A stretch of DNA of 64,000 bases from Geodermatophilus normandii (GTDB lineage Bacteria > Actinomycetota > Actinomycetes > Mycobacteriales > Geodermatophilaceae), in NCBI RefSeq assembly GCF_003182485.1, contig NZ_QGTX01000001.1:3930001-3994000 (forward strand). The letters run 5' to 3'. The notes below the pieces were generated by a model that was not told where the DNA came from, searched no databases, and saw nothing but the letters and a program-made list of their open reading frames with translations. Both the position numbers and the translations under genes were made by a program. The stretch's first letter is position 1, and each line of letters begins with the position of its first letter. Shown here piece after piece: positions 25,794-35,137 of the stretch.

Positions 25794-28700
25794 GTGAGCT
25801 CTCCGTTCCGTGCGCTGCCGCCCCAGGTCGACCTGCCCGCGCTCGAGCAGGACGTGCTGCGGCGCTGGGAGGACGCCGACGTCTTCGCCCGGTCGCTGGA
25901 GGCCTCGCAGGGCAGGCCGCAGTGGGTCTTCTACGAGGGCCCGCCCACCGCCAACGGCCGCCCGGGCACCCACCACATCGAGGCGCGCGCCTTCAAGGAC
26001 GTCTTCCCCCGCTTCAAGACGATGCAGGGCTGGCACGTGCCCCGCCGCGCCGGCTGGGACTGCCACGGCCTGCCGGTCGAGATCGCCGTCGAGCAGGAGC
26101 TCGGCTTCGCCGGCAAGCCCGACATCGAGCGCTACGGCATCGCGGAGTTCAACGCCCGCTGCCGCGAGTCGGTCATGCGGCACGTGGACGCCTTCAGCGA
26201 CCTCACCCGCCGCATGGGCTACTGGGTCGACATGTCCACCGCCTACTGGACGATGGACCCCGCCTACGTCGAGAGCGTGTGGTGGTCGCTCAAGCAGGTC
26301 TTCGACAAGGGCCTGCTCGTCGAGGACCACCGCGTGGCGCCCTACTGCCCGCGCTGCGGCACCGGCCTGTCCGACCACGAGGTCGCGCAGGGCTACGAGT
26401 CGATCACCGACCCCTCGGTCTACGTCCGGCTGCCGGTCACCGACGGCGAGTGGGCCGGAAAGGCCGACCTGCTGGTCTGGACGACGACGCCGTGGACGCT
26501 GCCGTCCAACACCGCCGTCGCCGTGAACCCCGACGTCGCCTACCTCGTGGTGCGCAAGGACGACGCCGTCCTCGTCGTCGCCGAGCCGCTGGTCGCCGCG
26601 GTCCTGGGCGAGGACGTCGAGGTGCTGGCCCGCACCACCGGCCGCGACTGGGAGCGCACCCACTACCGGCGCCCCTTCGAGCTGGTCGACTTCCCCGAGG
26701 GTCCCGACGGCCGGCCACAGGACGCCCACTACGTCGTCCTGGCCGACTACGTCACCACCGACGACGGCACCGGCCTGGTGCACCAGTCCCCCGCCTTCGG
26801 CGCCGACGACCTCGCCGTCTGCCGCGCCTACGGCCTGCCCGTCGTCAACCCGATCGACGCCTCCGGCCACTTCCTGCCCGAGGTCGCGCTGGTCGGCGGG
26901 CGGTTCTTCAAGGCCGCCGACGACGAGCTCGTCGTCGACCTGCAGGCGCGCGGGGTGCTGTGGCGCGAGCAGCGCTACGAGCACAGCTACCCGCACTGCT
27001 GGCGCTGCCACACGCCGCTCATGTACTACGCGCAGCCGTCCTGGTACATCCGCACCAGCGCGGTCAAGGACCAGCTGCTCGCCGAGAACGAGAAGACCCG
27101 CTGGCACCCCGAGACCATCCAGTGGGGCCGCTACGGCGACTGGCTGAACAACAACGTCGACTGGGCGCTCTCCCGGGACCGGTACTGGGGCACGCCGCTG
27201 CCGATCTGGCGCAACGACGCCGACCCCTCGCGGATGGTCGTCGTCGGGTCGCTGGCGGAGCTGTCGGAGCTGACCGGTGAGGACCTCGCCGGCCTCGACC
27301 CGCACCGGCCGTTCATCGACGAGGTGACCTTCACCCGCCCCGGCGAGGAGGGCACCTACCGGCGGGTGCCGCAGGTCGTCGACGCCTGGTACGACTCCGG
27401 CTCGATGCCCTTCGCGCAGTGGGGCGCCCCGCACCGGAACCTGGCCGAGTTCGAGGCGTCCTACCCCGCGCAGTTCATCTGCGAGGCCATCGACCAGACC
27501 CGCGGCTGGTTCTACTCGCTCATGGCGGTGGGCACCGTCGTGTTCGGGAGGAACGCCTACGAGGACGTGCTGTGCCTCGGCCACATCCTCGCCGAGGACG
27601 GCCGCAAGATGAGCAAGCACCTGGGCAACATCCTCGAGCCGATCCCGCTGATGGACCGCCACGGCGCCGACGCCGTCCGCTGGTTCATGCTCGCCGGCGG
27701 CTCGCCGTGGTCGGCCCGCCGGGTGGGCCACGAGACGCTGTCCGAGGTGGTCCGCAAGGTCCTGCTGACCTACTGGAACACCGCGAGCTTCCTCACGCTC
27801 TACGCCGAGACCAACGGCTGGGACCCGGCCGCGACGCCGGCCCCGCCGCGCGCCGAGCGGCCGCTGCTGGACCGCTGGGCGCTGGCGCAGCTGGCCGCGG
27901 TCACCGAGGGCGTCACCGAGGCGCTGGAGGCCTTCGACACCCAGGGCGCCGGCCGGCTGCTGGCGCAGTTCGTCGACGACCTGTCCAACTGGTACGTGCG
28001 CCGCTCCCGCCGCCGCTTCTGGGACGGCGACCCCTCGGCGCTGGGCACGCTGCACGAGGTGCTCGACGGCCTGACCCGGCTCATGGCGCCGTTCACGCCG
28101 TTCGTCACCGAGGAGGTGTGGACCCGCGTCGTGCGGCCCGGCCTCGGCGGGGACGCCCCCGACTCGGTGCACCTCGCCTCCTGGCCGGCCGTCGACGCCG
28201 CTGCCCGCGACCCGCAGCTGGTGGCCCAGGTCGACCTGGTGCGCCGGCTGGTGGAGCTGGGCCGCGCCGCCCGCACGGCGGCGAAGGTGCGCACCCGGCA
28301 GCCGCTGGCGCGGGCGCTGGTGGCCGCGCCGGGCTGGGCGACGATGGGCCGCGACCTGGTGGCCGAGGTCGCCGACGAGCTCAACGTGGCCGAGCTGGTC
28401 GAGCTCGCGGCGGTGGGCGGCGACCTGGTCGACGTCAGCGTGAAGGTCGACTTCCGCGCGGTCGGCCGGCGGCTGGGCGGGCAGGTGCAGGCGGTGGCGA
28501 AGGCCGTCGCCGCGGCCGACCCGGCCGCGCTCGTGTCGGCCTACCGGTCGGGGACGGCGACGGTCGACGTCGAGGGGCAGACCGTGCCGCTCGAGGACGG
28601 CGACCTGGTGGTCACCGAGACGCCGCGCGAGGGCTGGGGCGTGGCCAGCGCCGGCGGCCTCACCGTGGCGCTGGACCTGACGCTGACGCCGGAGCTGGAG

Positions 28701-28946
28701 CGCGCCGGGCTGGTCCGCGAGGCGGTGCGCCTGGTCCAGGAGGCCCGCAAGAACGCGGGCCTGGCGGTCAGCGACCGGATCCGGCTGTGGTGGACCGCCG
28801 AGGGCACGATGGCCGAGGCACTCACCGGGGCCGGCGAGGAGCTGGCCGGCGAGGTGCTCGCGACCGCCGTGCACGCCGGTGCCGCGGGTGAGGGTCCCGG
28901 CGTCGAGGGACCCTCGGGCTCGCGCTTCTGGCTCGCCCGCGCCTGA
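25794..28946 (+). CDS. ileS: Isoleucyl-tRNA synthetase, eukaryote-like type
   Basis: A 1050-residue class Ia synthetase. The HIGH motif appears as GRPGTHHIEAR after FYEGPPTANG, and the second signature is DGRKMSKHLGN. WDCHGLPVE, WTTTPWTLPSNTA (editing domain) and CWRCHTPL are also present. The GTHH form and the overall sequence match the type 2, eukaryote-like IleS of actinobacteria; that class is commonly linked to mupirocin tolerance. The GTG at 25794 has GGAGG only one base away. GACAAT six bases upstream is -10-like, so a leaderless start is possible. I found no T-box sequence in the short leader. A strong hairpin follows the stop. Confidence 0.97.
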   Translation: MSSPFRALPPQVDLPALEQDVLRRWEDADVFARSLEASQGRPQWVFYEGPPTANGRPGTHHIEARAFKDVFPRFKTMQGWHVPRRAGWDCHGLPVEIAVEQELGFAGKPDIERYGIAEFNARCRESVMRHVDAFSDLTRRMGYWVDMSTAYWTMDPAYVESVWWSLKQVFDKGLLVEDHRVAPYCPRCGTGLSDHEVAQGYESITDPSVYVRLPVTDGEWAGKADLLVWTTTPWTLPSNTAVAVNPDVAYLVVRKDDAVLVVAEPLVAAVLGEDVEVLARTTGRDWERTHYRRPFELVDFPEGPDGRPQDAHYVVLADYVTTDDGTGLVHQSPAFGADDLAVCRAYGLPVVNPIDASGHFLPEVALVGGRFFKAADDELVVDLQARGVLWREQRYEHSYPHCWRCHTPLMYYAQPSWYIRTSAVKDQLLAENEKTRWHPETIQWGRYGDWLNNNVDWALSRDRYWGTPLPIWRNDADPSRMVVVGSLAELSELTGEDLAGLDPHRPFIDEVTFTRPGEEGTYRRVPQVVDAWYDSGSMPFAQWGAPHRNLAEFEASYPAQFICEAIDQTRGWFYSLMAVGTVVFGRNAYEDVLCLGHILAEDGRKMSKHLGNILEPIPLMDRHGADAVRWFMLAGGSPWSARRVGHETLSEVVRKVLLTYWNTASFLTLYAETNGWDPAATPAPPRAERPLLDRWALAQLAAVTEGVTEALEAFDTQGAGRLLAQFVDDLSNWYVRRSRRRFWDGDPSALGTLHEVLDGLTRLMAPFTPFVTEEVWTRVVRPGLGGDAPDSVHLASWPAVDAAARDPQLVAQVDLVRRLVELGRAARTAAKVRTRQPLARALVAAPGWATMGRDLVAEVADELNVAELVELAAVGGDLVDVSVKVDFRAVGRRLGGQVQAVAKAVAAADPAALVSAYRSGTATVDVEGQTVPLEDGDLVVTETPREGWGVASAGGLTVALDLTLTPELERAGLVREAVRLVQEARKNAGLAVSDRIRLWWTAEGTMAEALTGAGEELAGEVLATAVHAGAAGEGPGVEGPSGSRFWLARA

Positions 28947-28950
28947 CCTC

Positions 28951-28982
28951 GCCGCCCGCCGCGGTCAGCCGCGGCGGGCGGC
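28951..28982. terminator. 14-bp hairpin at the ileS end, overlapping the convergent gene
   Basis: GCCGCCCGCCGCGG (28951-28964) pairs fully with 28969-28982 around a TCAG loop. It starts five bases after the ileS stop. The loop contains the stop codon of the minus-strand gene, and the right arm encodes its last residues, so terminator and coding sequence share the same bases. Confidence 0.7.
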
Positions 28983-29678
28983 CTTCCGGGCGCGCTCGGC
29001 GTCGGCGAGGAACCGGTCGGGGCCGCAGCGTCCGCACGGGGTGAACCCGTCGGTGCGCGCCTCCCTCACCGGCAGCGGGATGGTCTCCCGGCCGGCCAGC
29101 CAGGGGCAGTCGGCCAGGTGGTAGCGGGGGTGCTCGTCGACCACGAGCACCTCGTCGGTCAGGTCCACGACCAGGAGCAGGTCGGTGACCTCGACGTCCT
29201 CCTCCGGCGGGTCGGCCTGGTCCGCGGCCGCGGCGGCGGGGGTGCCGTTGCCGCTGGCGGCCGTGGTCGGCCGGGACGCGGTGACCGGGGGGTGGGCGGA
29301 CGCGGGGGCCCCCGCCACGTCACCGGGGGCCTCGTGGTCACCGGGGGCCTCGTGGCGCCCGTGCCGGCCGGCGGGCCCGTCGTCGGCCGGGGGTCCGTCG
29401 GCAGCCGGCGTCGGCGGGGCGGCCGGCGTGGCGCTCGGCGCCGCCGTCGCGGCGGCCGCCGTCCGGCCGGCGGAGCGGGCCGGCTGCGGCTCGGACCCCG
29501 GTCGGCGGGCCGGGACGCGGGTGCCCGCCGGTGCCCGCAGCCGGGCGACCACCAGCAGGACCGCGGCGAGGGCGCAGGCGGCGACGCAGGCCCAGTACCA
29601 GGCGGTGTCGGCGGTCAGGACGCCGGCGACGAACAGCCCGAGGCCGGCGAGCACGAGGAGACCGGCGGCGACGACCAC
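28965..29678 (-). CDS. Two-helix membrane protein with C-terminal Ada-like zinc motif
   Basis: A 237-residue protein of unknown function. Two membrane segments lie at about residues 2-20 and 25-45. A long Pro/Ala/Gly-rich linker (about 55-150) and an acidic stretch (PPEEDVEVTDLLLVVDLTD) follow. The C-terminal motif YHLADCPWLAGRETIP, then GFTPCGRCGPD, gives His, Cys and a CxxC pair. That resembles the small Ada-type zinc-binding domain found at the ends of many actinobacterial proteins. The GTG lies six bases after TACAGT, a TANNNT box, so it may be leaderless. It sits between ileS (convergent) and wag31 (same strand). Confidence 0.75.
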   Translation of the reverse strand: MVVAAGLLVLAGLGLFVAGVLTADTAWYWACVAACALAAVLLVVARLRAPAGTRVPARRPGSEPQPARSAGRTAAAATAAPSATPAAPPTPAADGPPADDGPAGRHGRHEAPGDHEAPGDVAGAPASAHPPVTASRPTTAASGNGTPAAAAADQADPPEEDVEVTDLLLVVDLTDEVLVVDEHPRYHLADCPWLAGRETIPLPVREARTDGFTPCGRCGPDRFLADAERARKAARRG

Positions 29679-29736
29679 GGCGCGACTGTAGCGGCGGACG
29701 GGCCGGGGACCCCGGCCCGTCCCGGCCCGGGAACGC

Positions 29737-29772
29737 GACAGGGCCCCCGGACGGGAGTCCGGGGGCCCTGTC
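29737..29772 (-). terminator. 16-bp hairpin after wag31
   Basis: The arms 29737-29752 and 29757-29772 pair perfectly over 16 bp, with a GGGA loop and the core GGGCCCCCGG/CCGGGGGCCC. It lies 12 bases after the wag31 stop and marks the end of the division gene series. There is no T-run. Confidence 0.7.
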
Positions 29773-29784
29773 GGGGATCGCGCG

Positions 29785-30516
29785 TCAGGCGGGAGCGTGC
29801 TGCGTCTGCCGGGTGGCCGACGACGGCTCGGCCGAGCCGCGGGCGTCGAGGTCGCGCAGGTGCGACTCGAGGTAGGACCGGAAGCGGGTCCGGTACTCGC
29901 GCTCGAAGGTGCGCAGCTCCTCGATCTTGCGCTCGAGGTTGGCCCGCTTCTCCTCGAGGCCGCCCATGACCTCGGCGTGCCGGCGCTCGGCGTCCTGGTC
30001 GAGGGCCGCGGCCTTGGCGCGGGCCTCGCGCTCCATCGTGTCGGCGCGGGTGCGCGCGTCGTTGAGCATCGAGTCGGCCCGGGTGCGGGCCTCGCTGACC
30101 ATCTGCTCGCTCTTGGCGCGTGCCTCGGCGACCATCCGGTCGCTGTTGGTCTTGGCCGTGGAGACCATCTGGTCGGCCTGGGACTTGGCCTCGTTGACGT
30201 AGCGGTCGGCGGTCTCCGACGCCAGCGCCAGCATCCGGGAGGCGCGCGCGGTGTCGTCCTCGCGGGCCACCGGCTGCGGCGGCGGGGCGGGCGCCGGAGC
30301 CGGCGTCGGCTCCGGGGCCACCGGCTGGGCGGCGACACGGCCGGTGCTCGAGCCGGCGCGCAGCTCGTTGTTCTCCTCGATCAGCCGGGCGAGCTCGGCC
30401 TCCACCACGTCGAGGAACGCGTCGACCTCGTCCTCGTCGTAGCCACGCTTACCGATCGGCGGCTTCTTGAAGACGACGTTGTGCACGTCGGCTGGCGTGA
30501 GTGGCAAGGGGCTCAC
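29785..30516 (-). CDS. wag31: DivIVA family polar growth protein Wag31
   Basis: Wag31 (DivIVA) binds curved membrane at the poles and recruits cell-wall synthesis. The 243-residue protein has the N-terminal DivIVA membrane-binding domain, [20 protein letters not shown], then [22 protein letters not shown] Pro/Ala linker (about 57-85) and a long coiled coil (about 90-225) follow, with many repeats of the type (S/T)-E-A-(K/R)-(T/A). GTG 30516 starts the protein. Downstream of yggT and sepF, this is the usual actinobacterial order, and a strong hairpin follows. Confidence 0.96.
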   Translation of the reverse strand: MSPLPLTPADVHNVVFKKPPIGKRGYDEDEVDAFLDVVEAELARLIEENNELRAGSSTGRVAAQPVAPEPTPAPAPAPPPQPVAREDDTARASRMLALASETADRYVNEAKSQADQMVSTAKTNSDRMVAEARAKSEQMVSEARTRADSMLNDARTRADTMEREARAKAAALDQDAERRHAEVMGGLEEKRANLERKIEELRTFEREYRTRFRSYLESHLRDLDARGSAEPSSATRQTQHAPA

Positions 30517-30577
30517 CTCGGGTCGGACGGCGGGTACGGGGTCTGTCGGGTCGCGCGCCGGTGCGCGCGCACGGCGG

Positions 30578-30874
30578 TCACGCGGTGAGGGCGAGACCGG
30601 ACGTGATGCTCCGCAGGATGTAGACGGCGATCAAGAGCACCATAAACGCGAGGTCCAGTCGGATGGACCCCAGGTTCAGGGGCGGGATCACCTTCCGGAT
30701 CGCCTTGAGCGGCGGATCGGTGGTCGCGTACACGACCTCCAGGCCCGCGGCGACGAAGCCGGACGGGCGCCAACTGCGCGCCAGCACCATCACCCAGTCC
30801 ACGACGAAACGCGCGAACAGGAGGATGAGGAAGACGAGCAGGACCGATGACACGACCTGCCAGAAGATGCCCAC
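30578..30874 (-). CDS. YggT family membrane protein
   Basis: A 98-residue protein with two membrane segments ([20 protein letters not shown] and [18 protein letters not shown]). Between them is the conserved loop [18 protein letters not shown]. YggT proteins lie between sepF and divIVA in many Gram-positive and cyanobacterial genomes, and some affect division or chloroplast/nucleoid positioning. The molecular role is unknown. GTG 30874 with GAGGACA just upstream is the start. It is followed by wag31 after 61 bases. Confidence 0.93.
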   Translation of the reverse strand: MGIFWQVVSSVLLVFLILLFARFVVDWVMVLARSWRPSGFVAAGLEVVYATTDPPLKAIRKVIPPLNLGSIRLDLAFMVLLIAVYILRSITSGLALTA

Positions 30875-30943
30875 TGTCCTCGCTCGTCCCGGGGCACCAG
30901 CGGTGCCGTTGTCTCTGCGCTCCCAGCGCCCCGGCCGACGGCG

Positions 30944-31870
30944 TCAGGACTCCTCGAAGAACCCGCCCTCGCGGATCTTGGCCTTGTCCTCGGCCGTCAC
31001 GTCGACGTCCCGCGGGCTGAGCAGGAACACCTTGGCCGTGACGGGCTCGATGCTACCGCGCAGCCCGAAGACGAGTCCCGCGGCGAAGTCCACCAGTCGC
31101 CGCGCGTCGGCGTGGTCGAGCTCGGTCAGGTTCATGATGACCGGGCTCCCCTCGCGGAACGCCTCGCCGATGGCGCGCGCCTCGTTGTAGGTCTTGGGGT
31201 GCAGCGTGGTGATCCGGTAGGGCTGCGCCACGGGGGCGGGCGCCGGCTCGGGCACCGCGGCCACCTGCTCGCGGGCCGCCAGGCCGGCCGCGGAGGCACC
31301 CGCGCCGCCGGCGCCGACCGCACCGAGCCGCGAGGGTCCCGAGGCGGCCGGGGCGACGCCGGACACCGGCTGCGCCAGGCCGATGCGGGGTGCGCCCGCG
31401 CGGCGGAGGACGGCGGGCTCGGAGCCGGCCGGGGCGGGGGTGCGGACGGCGGGACGGCCCTCGTCGGCGCGGTCGCCGTCGTAGCGGTCACCGGAGGAGC
31501 GGTCGCCGTCGTAGCGGTCGCCGTCGTAGCGGACACCGTCGTGCCGGTCGGCCTCGCGGCGGCGCCCCTCGTCGGTGCGCTCGCCGGGGTGGCTGTCGCC
31601 CAGGCGGTCGTAGCGGCGCTCGTCGTAGCGGCCGGAGTCGAAGCGGCCGTCGTCGTACCGGGCCGCGTCGTAGCGGCCCTCGTCGTAGCGGCCCTCGTCC
31701 AGGCCCCGGGAGTCGAACCGGCCCTCGTCGTAGCGGCCGTCGTCGTAGCGGCCGTCGTCGTACCGGTCGTGGTGGTCGGACTGGCGCGCGTCGTAGCGCC
31801 CGTAGGCGCGGGCGTCGTCGTCCTCGACGAGTCCGAGGTAGATGCCCATCTTCCGCATGGCACCGGCCAT
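30944..31870 (-). CDS. sepF: Cell division protein SepF with RYD-repeat linker
   Basis: SepF anchors FtsZ to the membrane. The N-terminal amphipathic helix is present ([20 protein letters not shown]). The C-terminal SepF domain runs from about residue 215 ([40 protein letters not shown]). Between them is a linker of nearly 190 residues, more than usual. Its first 115 residues are dense in short Arg-Tyr/Phe-Asp-Asp/Glu-Gly units, as in [14 protein letters not shown]. The ATG overlaps the stop of the yggS gene as TGATG. The 308-residue total is clearly longer than the 150-240 typical of the family. Confidence 0.95.
   Translation of the reverse strand: MAGAMRKMGIYLGLVEDDDARAYGRYDARQSDHHDRYDDGRYDDGRYDEGRFDSRGLDEGRYDEGRYDAARYDDGRFDSGRYDERRYDRLGDSHPGERTDEGRRREADRHDGVRYDGDRYDGDRSSGDRYDGDRADEGRPAVRTPAPAGSEPAVLRRAGAPRIGLAQPVSGVAPAASGPSRLGAVGAGGAGASAAGLAAREQVAAVPEPAPAPVAQPYRITTLHPKTYNEARAIGEAFREGSPVIMNLTELDHADARRLVDFAAGLVFGLRGSIEPVTAKVFLLSPRDVDVTAEDKAKIREGGFFEES
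31480..31810 (-). repeat. 15-bp tandem repeat region coding the SepF linker
   Basis: Units close to GTCGTCGTAGCGGCC (plus strand) recur through this stretch and encode repeating RYD(D/E)G pentapeptides. Copies differ at a few bases, some giving RFDSG or RYDGD. The repeats keep the reading frame. Confidence 0.75.
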
Positions 31871-32619
31871 CAGACGACCTCCTCCGGGGATCCGGGTGGG
31901 ACCCCTGTGACTGGTGTGACTCGCGCCGAGGTTAGGGGCCGGGAGCCGAAGAGCGCGGTACCGACACGCACGAGCGTGGCGCCCGCCGCGATCGCCTCCT
32001 CGAGGTCCCCGCTCATCCCCGCCGACAGCTCCGCGGCGCCGGGGTGGTCGGCCCGGACGCGCGCGGCGAGGTCCGCCAGGCGGGCGAAGGCGGGCCCGGG
32101 CTCCTCGCCGCGCGGCGCGACCGCCATGAGGCCGCGCAGCGTCAGGCCGGGCAGGTCCGCGACGGCGTCGGCGAGGGCGGGGACGTCCTCCGGCGCGGCG
32201 CCGCCGCGCTCGGCCAGCTCGCCGGCCGCGCCGCCGAGGTCGACCTGCAGGAAGACCCCGACCGGGTGGCCGGTCTCCTCCCCCACCCGGGCCAGGGCGC
32301 GGGCCAGCGGGAGCCGGTCGAGGGAGTGCACGACGGCGCCGGTGCGGGCGACGGCGGCGGCCTTGTTGCGCTGCAGCTGACCGACGAAGTGCCACTCGAG
32401 CGGCAGGTCGGCGAGCTCGGCGGCCTTGGCGGTGAGCTCCTGGGCGCGGTTCTCGCCGAACGCCGCCTGGCCGAGCGCGGCGAGCTCGCGGACCGCCCCG
32501 GCCGGCCAGGTCTTGCTGACGGCGAGCAGCGTCACCGACGACGGGTCGCGCCCGGCGGTCCGGGCCGCGGTGGCGATGCGGTCGCGGACGGCCTGCAGGC
32601 GGTCGGCCGGGGAGGTCAT
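31870..32619 (-). CDS. YggS/PLPBP family pyridoxal-phosphate homeostasis protein
   Basis: A 249-residue PLP-binding TIM-barrel protein, the YlmE/YggS of division clusters. The PLP lysine lies in [48 protein letters not shown] and [20 protein letters not shown] are the family blocks. It has no known catalytic reaction; it balances PLP and amino-acid pools. The ATG at 32619 is 20 bases after the pgeF stop, and its own stop overlaps the sepF start as TGATG. Confidence 0.95.
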   Translation of the reverse strand: MTSPADRLQAVRDRIATAARTAGRDPSSVTLLAVSKTWPAGAVRELAALGQAAFGENRAQELTAKAAELADLPLEWHFVGQLQRNKAAAVARTGAVVHSLDRLPLARALARVGEETGHPVGVFLQVDLGGAAGELAERGGAAPEDVPALADAVADLPGLTLRGLMAVAPRGEEPGPAFARLADLAARVRADHPGAAELSAGMSGDLEEAIAAGATLVRVGTALFGSRPLTSARVTPVTGVPPGSPEEVV

Positions 32620-32639
32620 GGGCCGATCCTCCCCGCCGC

Positions 32640-33341
32640 TCACCCCAGCCAGGTGACGCCGGCCTGCCGGCCGGTGACGCCGTCGCGGCGGTGGCTGAAC
32701 AGCCGCCGGTCCTCGACGGTGCAGCGCGGGTCGTGCACCACCTGGGGCAGGCCCGCGCGGGTCAGCAGCTCGGCGAGGCCGGCGCGCAGGTCCAGCCCGG
32801 GCGTCCCCCTGCGGGTGCGGACGGCGGCGGCGGGCGCCACCCGGGCCACCTCGGCCTGCATCTCGCGCGGCACCTCGTAGTCGGCGCCGCAGACGGCCGG
32901 GCCGAGCAGCGCGGTGGTGTCCGACGGCCGGCTGCCCAGCCGGGCCATGGCGGCCAGCGTGGCGGGGACGACGCCCCGGCGGACGCCCTCGCGGCCGGCG
33001 TGGACGGCGGCGACCACACCGGCGACCGGGTCGGCCAGGAGCACCGGCACGCAGTCGGCGACCAGCACGCACAGCACCAGGCCCGGGGTGCGGGTCACCA
33101 GCGCGTCGGTGGCGGGCAGCGGGCCCTCGACCGGCCCGTCGACGACGGCGACGCCGGTGCCGTGGACCTGGTCCATCCACACCAGCCGCTCGCCGGGCAC
33201 GCCGATCTCGCGGGCCAGGCGCTCGCGGTTGGCCGCGACGTCGACGGGGTCGTCGCCGACGTGGCCGCCGAGGTTGAACGCGTCGTGGGGCGGACGCGAG
33301 CGGCCGCCCCGCCGGTCGGTGACCACCCTGCGGGGGCGCAC
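32640..33341 (-). CDS. pgeF: Laccase-domain protein PgeF/YfiH
   Basis: Family members are purine nucleoside phosphorylase/adenosine deaminase-like enzymes; E. coli PgeF edits peptidoglycan precursors that carry L-Ser. The zinc ligands are visible: His in [15 protein letters not shown], Cys in [14 protein letters not shown] and His in [16 protein letters not shown]. The frame opens at GTG 33419, but the first 26 residues would then be coded by a hairpin repeat element. I give GTG 33341 ([13 protein letters not shown]), close to the usual family start, for 233 residues. The 33419 start does have AGAAGG upstream, so it remains possible. Confidence 0.88.
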   Translation of the reverse strand: MRPRRVVTDRRGGRSRPPHDAFNLGGHVGDDPVDVAANRERLAREIGVPGERLVWMDQVHGTGVAVVDGPVEGPLPATDALVTRTPGLVLCVLVADCVPVLLADPVAGVVAAVHAGREGVRRGVVPATLAAMARLGSRPSDTTALLGPAVCGADYEVPREMQAEVARVAPAAAVRTRRGTPGLDLRAGLAELLTRAGLPQVVHDPRCTVEDRRLFSHRRDGVTGRQAGVTWLG

Positions 33342-33370
33342 CGCCGGCGGGGCAGGTGACGTGCTGGAAC

Positions 33371-33429
33371 GGCCCCCGTGCAGGGGCCCGCCCTGAGCGG
33401 AGCGAGGGGTGGGGGGCACGGGGGTCCTT
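33371..33429 (-). repeat. Dispersed hairpin element, copy B
   Basis: Read on the minus strand, this 59-base copy begins AAGGACCCCCGTGC directly after the ftsZ stop codon and ends GCACGGGGGCC. CCCCCGTGC (33373-33381 on plus) pairs with GCACGGGGG (33416-33424), a 9-bp stem with the same bulged A as copy A at 21724-21778. The core ACCCCTCGC and GGGCGG is shared. Confidence 0.6.
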
Positions 33430-34722
33430 CTACTGGCGCAGGAACTCCGGGATGTCGAGCTCCTCCTCGAAGTCCTCGTTGCCCAGCGGCCGGCGGCCGG
33501 CCGACGCTGCGCTCGCCGCGGCGTTCTGCACCGGCGGCAGCGGCGGGACGGTGATCCCGCCGCCCGGAGGCGGGGCCTGCCGGACCGGCGCCGGGGCGGG
33601 TGCCGGCGCGGCGGCCGGTGCCACGGGCGCCGGCGGGACGTGCCCGACGAGGCGCTCCCCCGTCGCCCGCGGCGGGGCGGGGGCGACCGGCGGCGACGCG
33701 CTGAACCGGCTCGGCGCCGCGGCCGGGGGCGCCGCCGGGACCGACGCGACGGCGCCGTCCTTGCGGGCCGAGGGCCGGCCGCCGTCGAAGCCCGCGGCGA
33801 TGACGGTCACGCGGACCTCGTCGCCCAGGGCGTCGTCGATCACCGCACCGAAGATGATGTTGGCGTCGGCGTGCGCGGCGTCCGAGACCAGCGAGGCGGC
33901 CTCGTTGATCTCGAACAGGCCGAGGTCCGACCCGCCGGAGATCGACAGCAGGACGCCGTGGGCGCCCTCCATCGAGGCCTCCAGCAGCGGGCTGGCGATG
34001 GCCTGCTCGGCCGCGAGCAGCGCGCGGTTGTCGCCGCGGGCGCTGCCGATGCCCATGAGCGCCGAGCCCGCCCCGGACATGACCGACTTGACGTCGGCGA
34101 AGTCCAGGTTGATCAGGCCGGGCGTGGTGATCAGGTCGGTGATGCCCTGGACACCGGAGAGCAGCACCTGGTCGGCGGTGCGGAAGGCGTCCATCACGCT
34201 GACGTTGCGGTCACCGAGCTGCAGCAGCCGGTCGTTGGGGATGACGATGAGCGTGTCGCACTCGTTGCGCAGCTCCTCGATCCCCGACTCGGCCTGCACC
34301 GCGCGGCGCTTGCCCTCGAAGGAGAACGGCCGGGTCACCACACCGATGGTCAGCGCGCCGAGCTTGCGGGCGATCGAGGCGACGACGGGCGCACCGCCGG
34401 TGCCGGTGCCGCCGCCCTCGCCGGCGGTCACGAAGACCATGTCGGCGCCCTTGAGCACCTCCTCGATCTCCTCGCGGTGGTCCTCGGCGGCCTGCCGGCC
34501 GACGTCGGGCTGCGCGCCGGCGCCGAGGCCGCGGGTGAGCTCGCGGCCGACGTCGAGCTTGACGTCGGCGTCGCTCATCAGCAGCGCCTGCGCGTCGGTG
34601 TTGATGGCGATGAACTCCACCCCCTTCAGACCGACCTCGATCATCCGGTTGACCGCGTTCACGCCGCCGCCGCCGATGCCGACGACCTTGATGACCGCGA
34701 GGTAGTTGTGCGGAGGTGTCAT
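33430..34722 (-). CDS. ftsZ: Cell division GTPase FtsZ
   Basis: FtsZ forms the division ring. The 430-residue protein has the N-terminal [19 protein letters not shown], the tubulin signature [10 protein letters not shown] (residues 101-110), and NDRLLQL. Its T7-loop region is [12 protein letters not shown] Pro/Ala-rich linker of about 90 residues precedes the conserved tail [13 protein letters not shown], which binds SepF and other partners. The ATG at 34722 has GGGAG seven bases upstream. A conserved-looking element with TTGACA lies 50 bases further upstream. The stop is followed directly by a hairpin repeat. Confidence 0.98.
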   Translation of the reverse strand: MTPPHNYLAVIKVVGIGGGGVNAVNRMIEVGLKGVEFIAINTDAQALLMSDADVKLDVGRELTRGLGAGAQPDVGRQAAEDHREEIEEVLKGADMVFVTAGEGGGTGTGGAPVVASIARKLGALTIGVVTRPFSFEGKRRAVQAESGIEELRNECDTLIVIPNDRLLQLGDRNVSVMDAFRTADQVLLSGVQGITDLITTPGLINLDFADVKSVMSGAGSALMGIGSARGDNRALLAAEQAIASPLLEASMEGAHGVLLSISGGSDLGLFEINEAASLVSDAAHADANIIFGAVIDDALGDEVRVTVIAAGFDGGRPSARKDGAVASVPAAPPAAAPSRFSASPPVAPAPPRATGERLVGHVPPAPVAPAAAPAPAPAPVRQAPPPGGGITVPPLPPVQNAAASAASAGRRPLGNEDFEEELDIPEFLRQ

Positions 34723-35137
34723 GTGGGGCTCCCGACCTCGACCCTCATCCTCAAGTGGAGACTTAGTGTTATGTCAACTGGGTCGACGCGGACGAAGTTA
34801 GGTGGGGCGCGTCCGGCCCTACAAGCACCCTCCCCGGCCCGGCGTGTCGCGACCACGACACCTCACGGACACCGGGCGACCCGGTGGTCACATCTGCACC
34901 ACTGTGGGTGACGACCCGCCTGTCCCAGGCCTCATCCCCGGCTCGAGAGTCGCTCCACGAGCGGGACCAGGACGAATCGGATCCGTGCTGCGTGTCGGGC
35001 GTGTCGCGGCAGTGGGCGTGTCGGCGGCGCACCGCCGCGACCGCTGTCCGCGCCCGCCCGCGCACCCTCTGCGAGGACCTCGGCCCTCCTGCGGGGGCCC
35101 GCGGCGAGCACGCGAGCCGTGGGGGGCAGGGAGGTCC
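34723..35137 (-). promoter_or_regulatory. ftsQ-ftsZ intergenic region with ftsZ promoter-like elements
   Basis: This 415-base gap holds no gene that I can support. On the minus strand TTGACA (34777-34772) followed by TAACACTAAGT is a likely ftsZ promoter element, and similar sequences precede ftsZ in other actinobacteria. Further upstream, GCGTGTCG occurs four times on the plus strand: 34842-34849, 34990-34997, 34999-35006 and 35016-35023. GTGTCG and CGACAC also form an inverted repeat at 34844-34861. These may be binding sites. Confidence 0.5.

Noticed and set aside
24186-28874. A 1562-residue open frame antisense to ileS
   Set aside because: Only its 3' third, the antiporter, is real. The rest is the mirror of ileS codons, which in very GC-rich DNA leaves the opposite strand open.
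33342-33419. 26-residue N-terminal extension of PgeF
   Set aside because: It is coded by the hairpin repeat element and does not match the family start, although a ribosome-site-like sequence is present.
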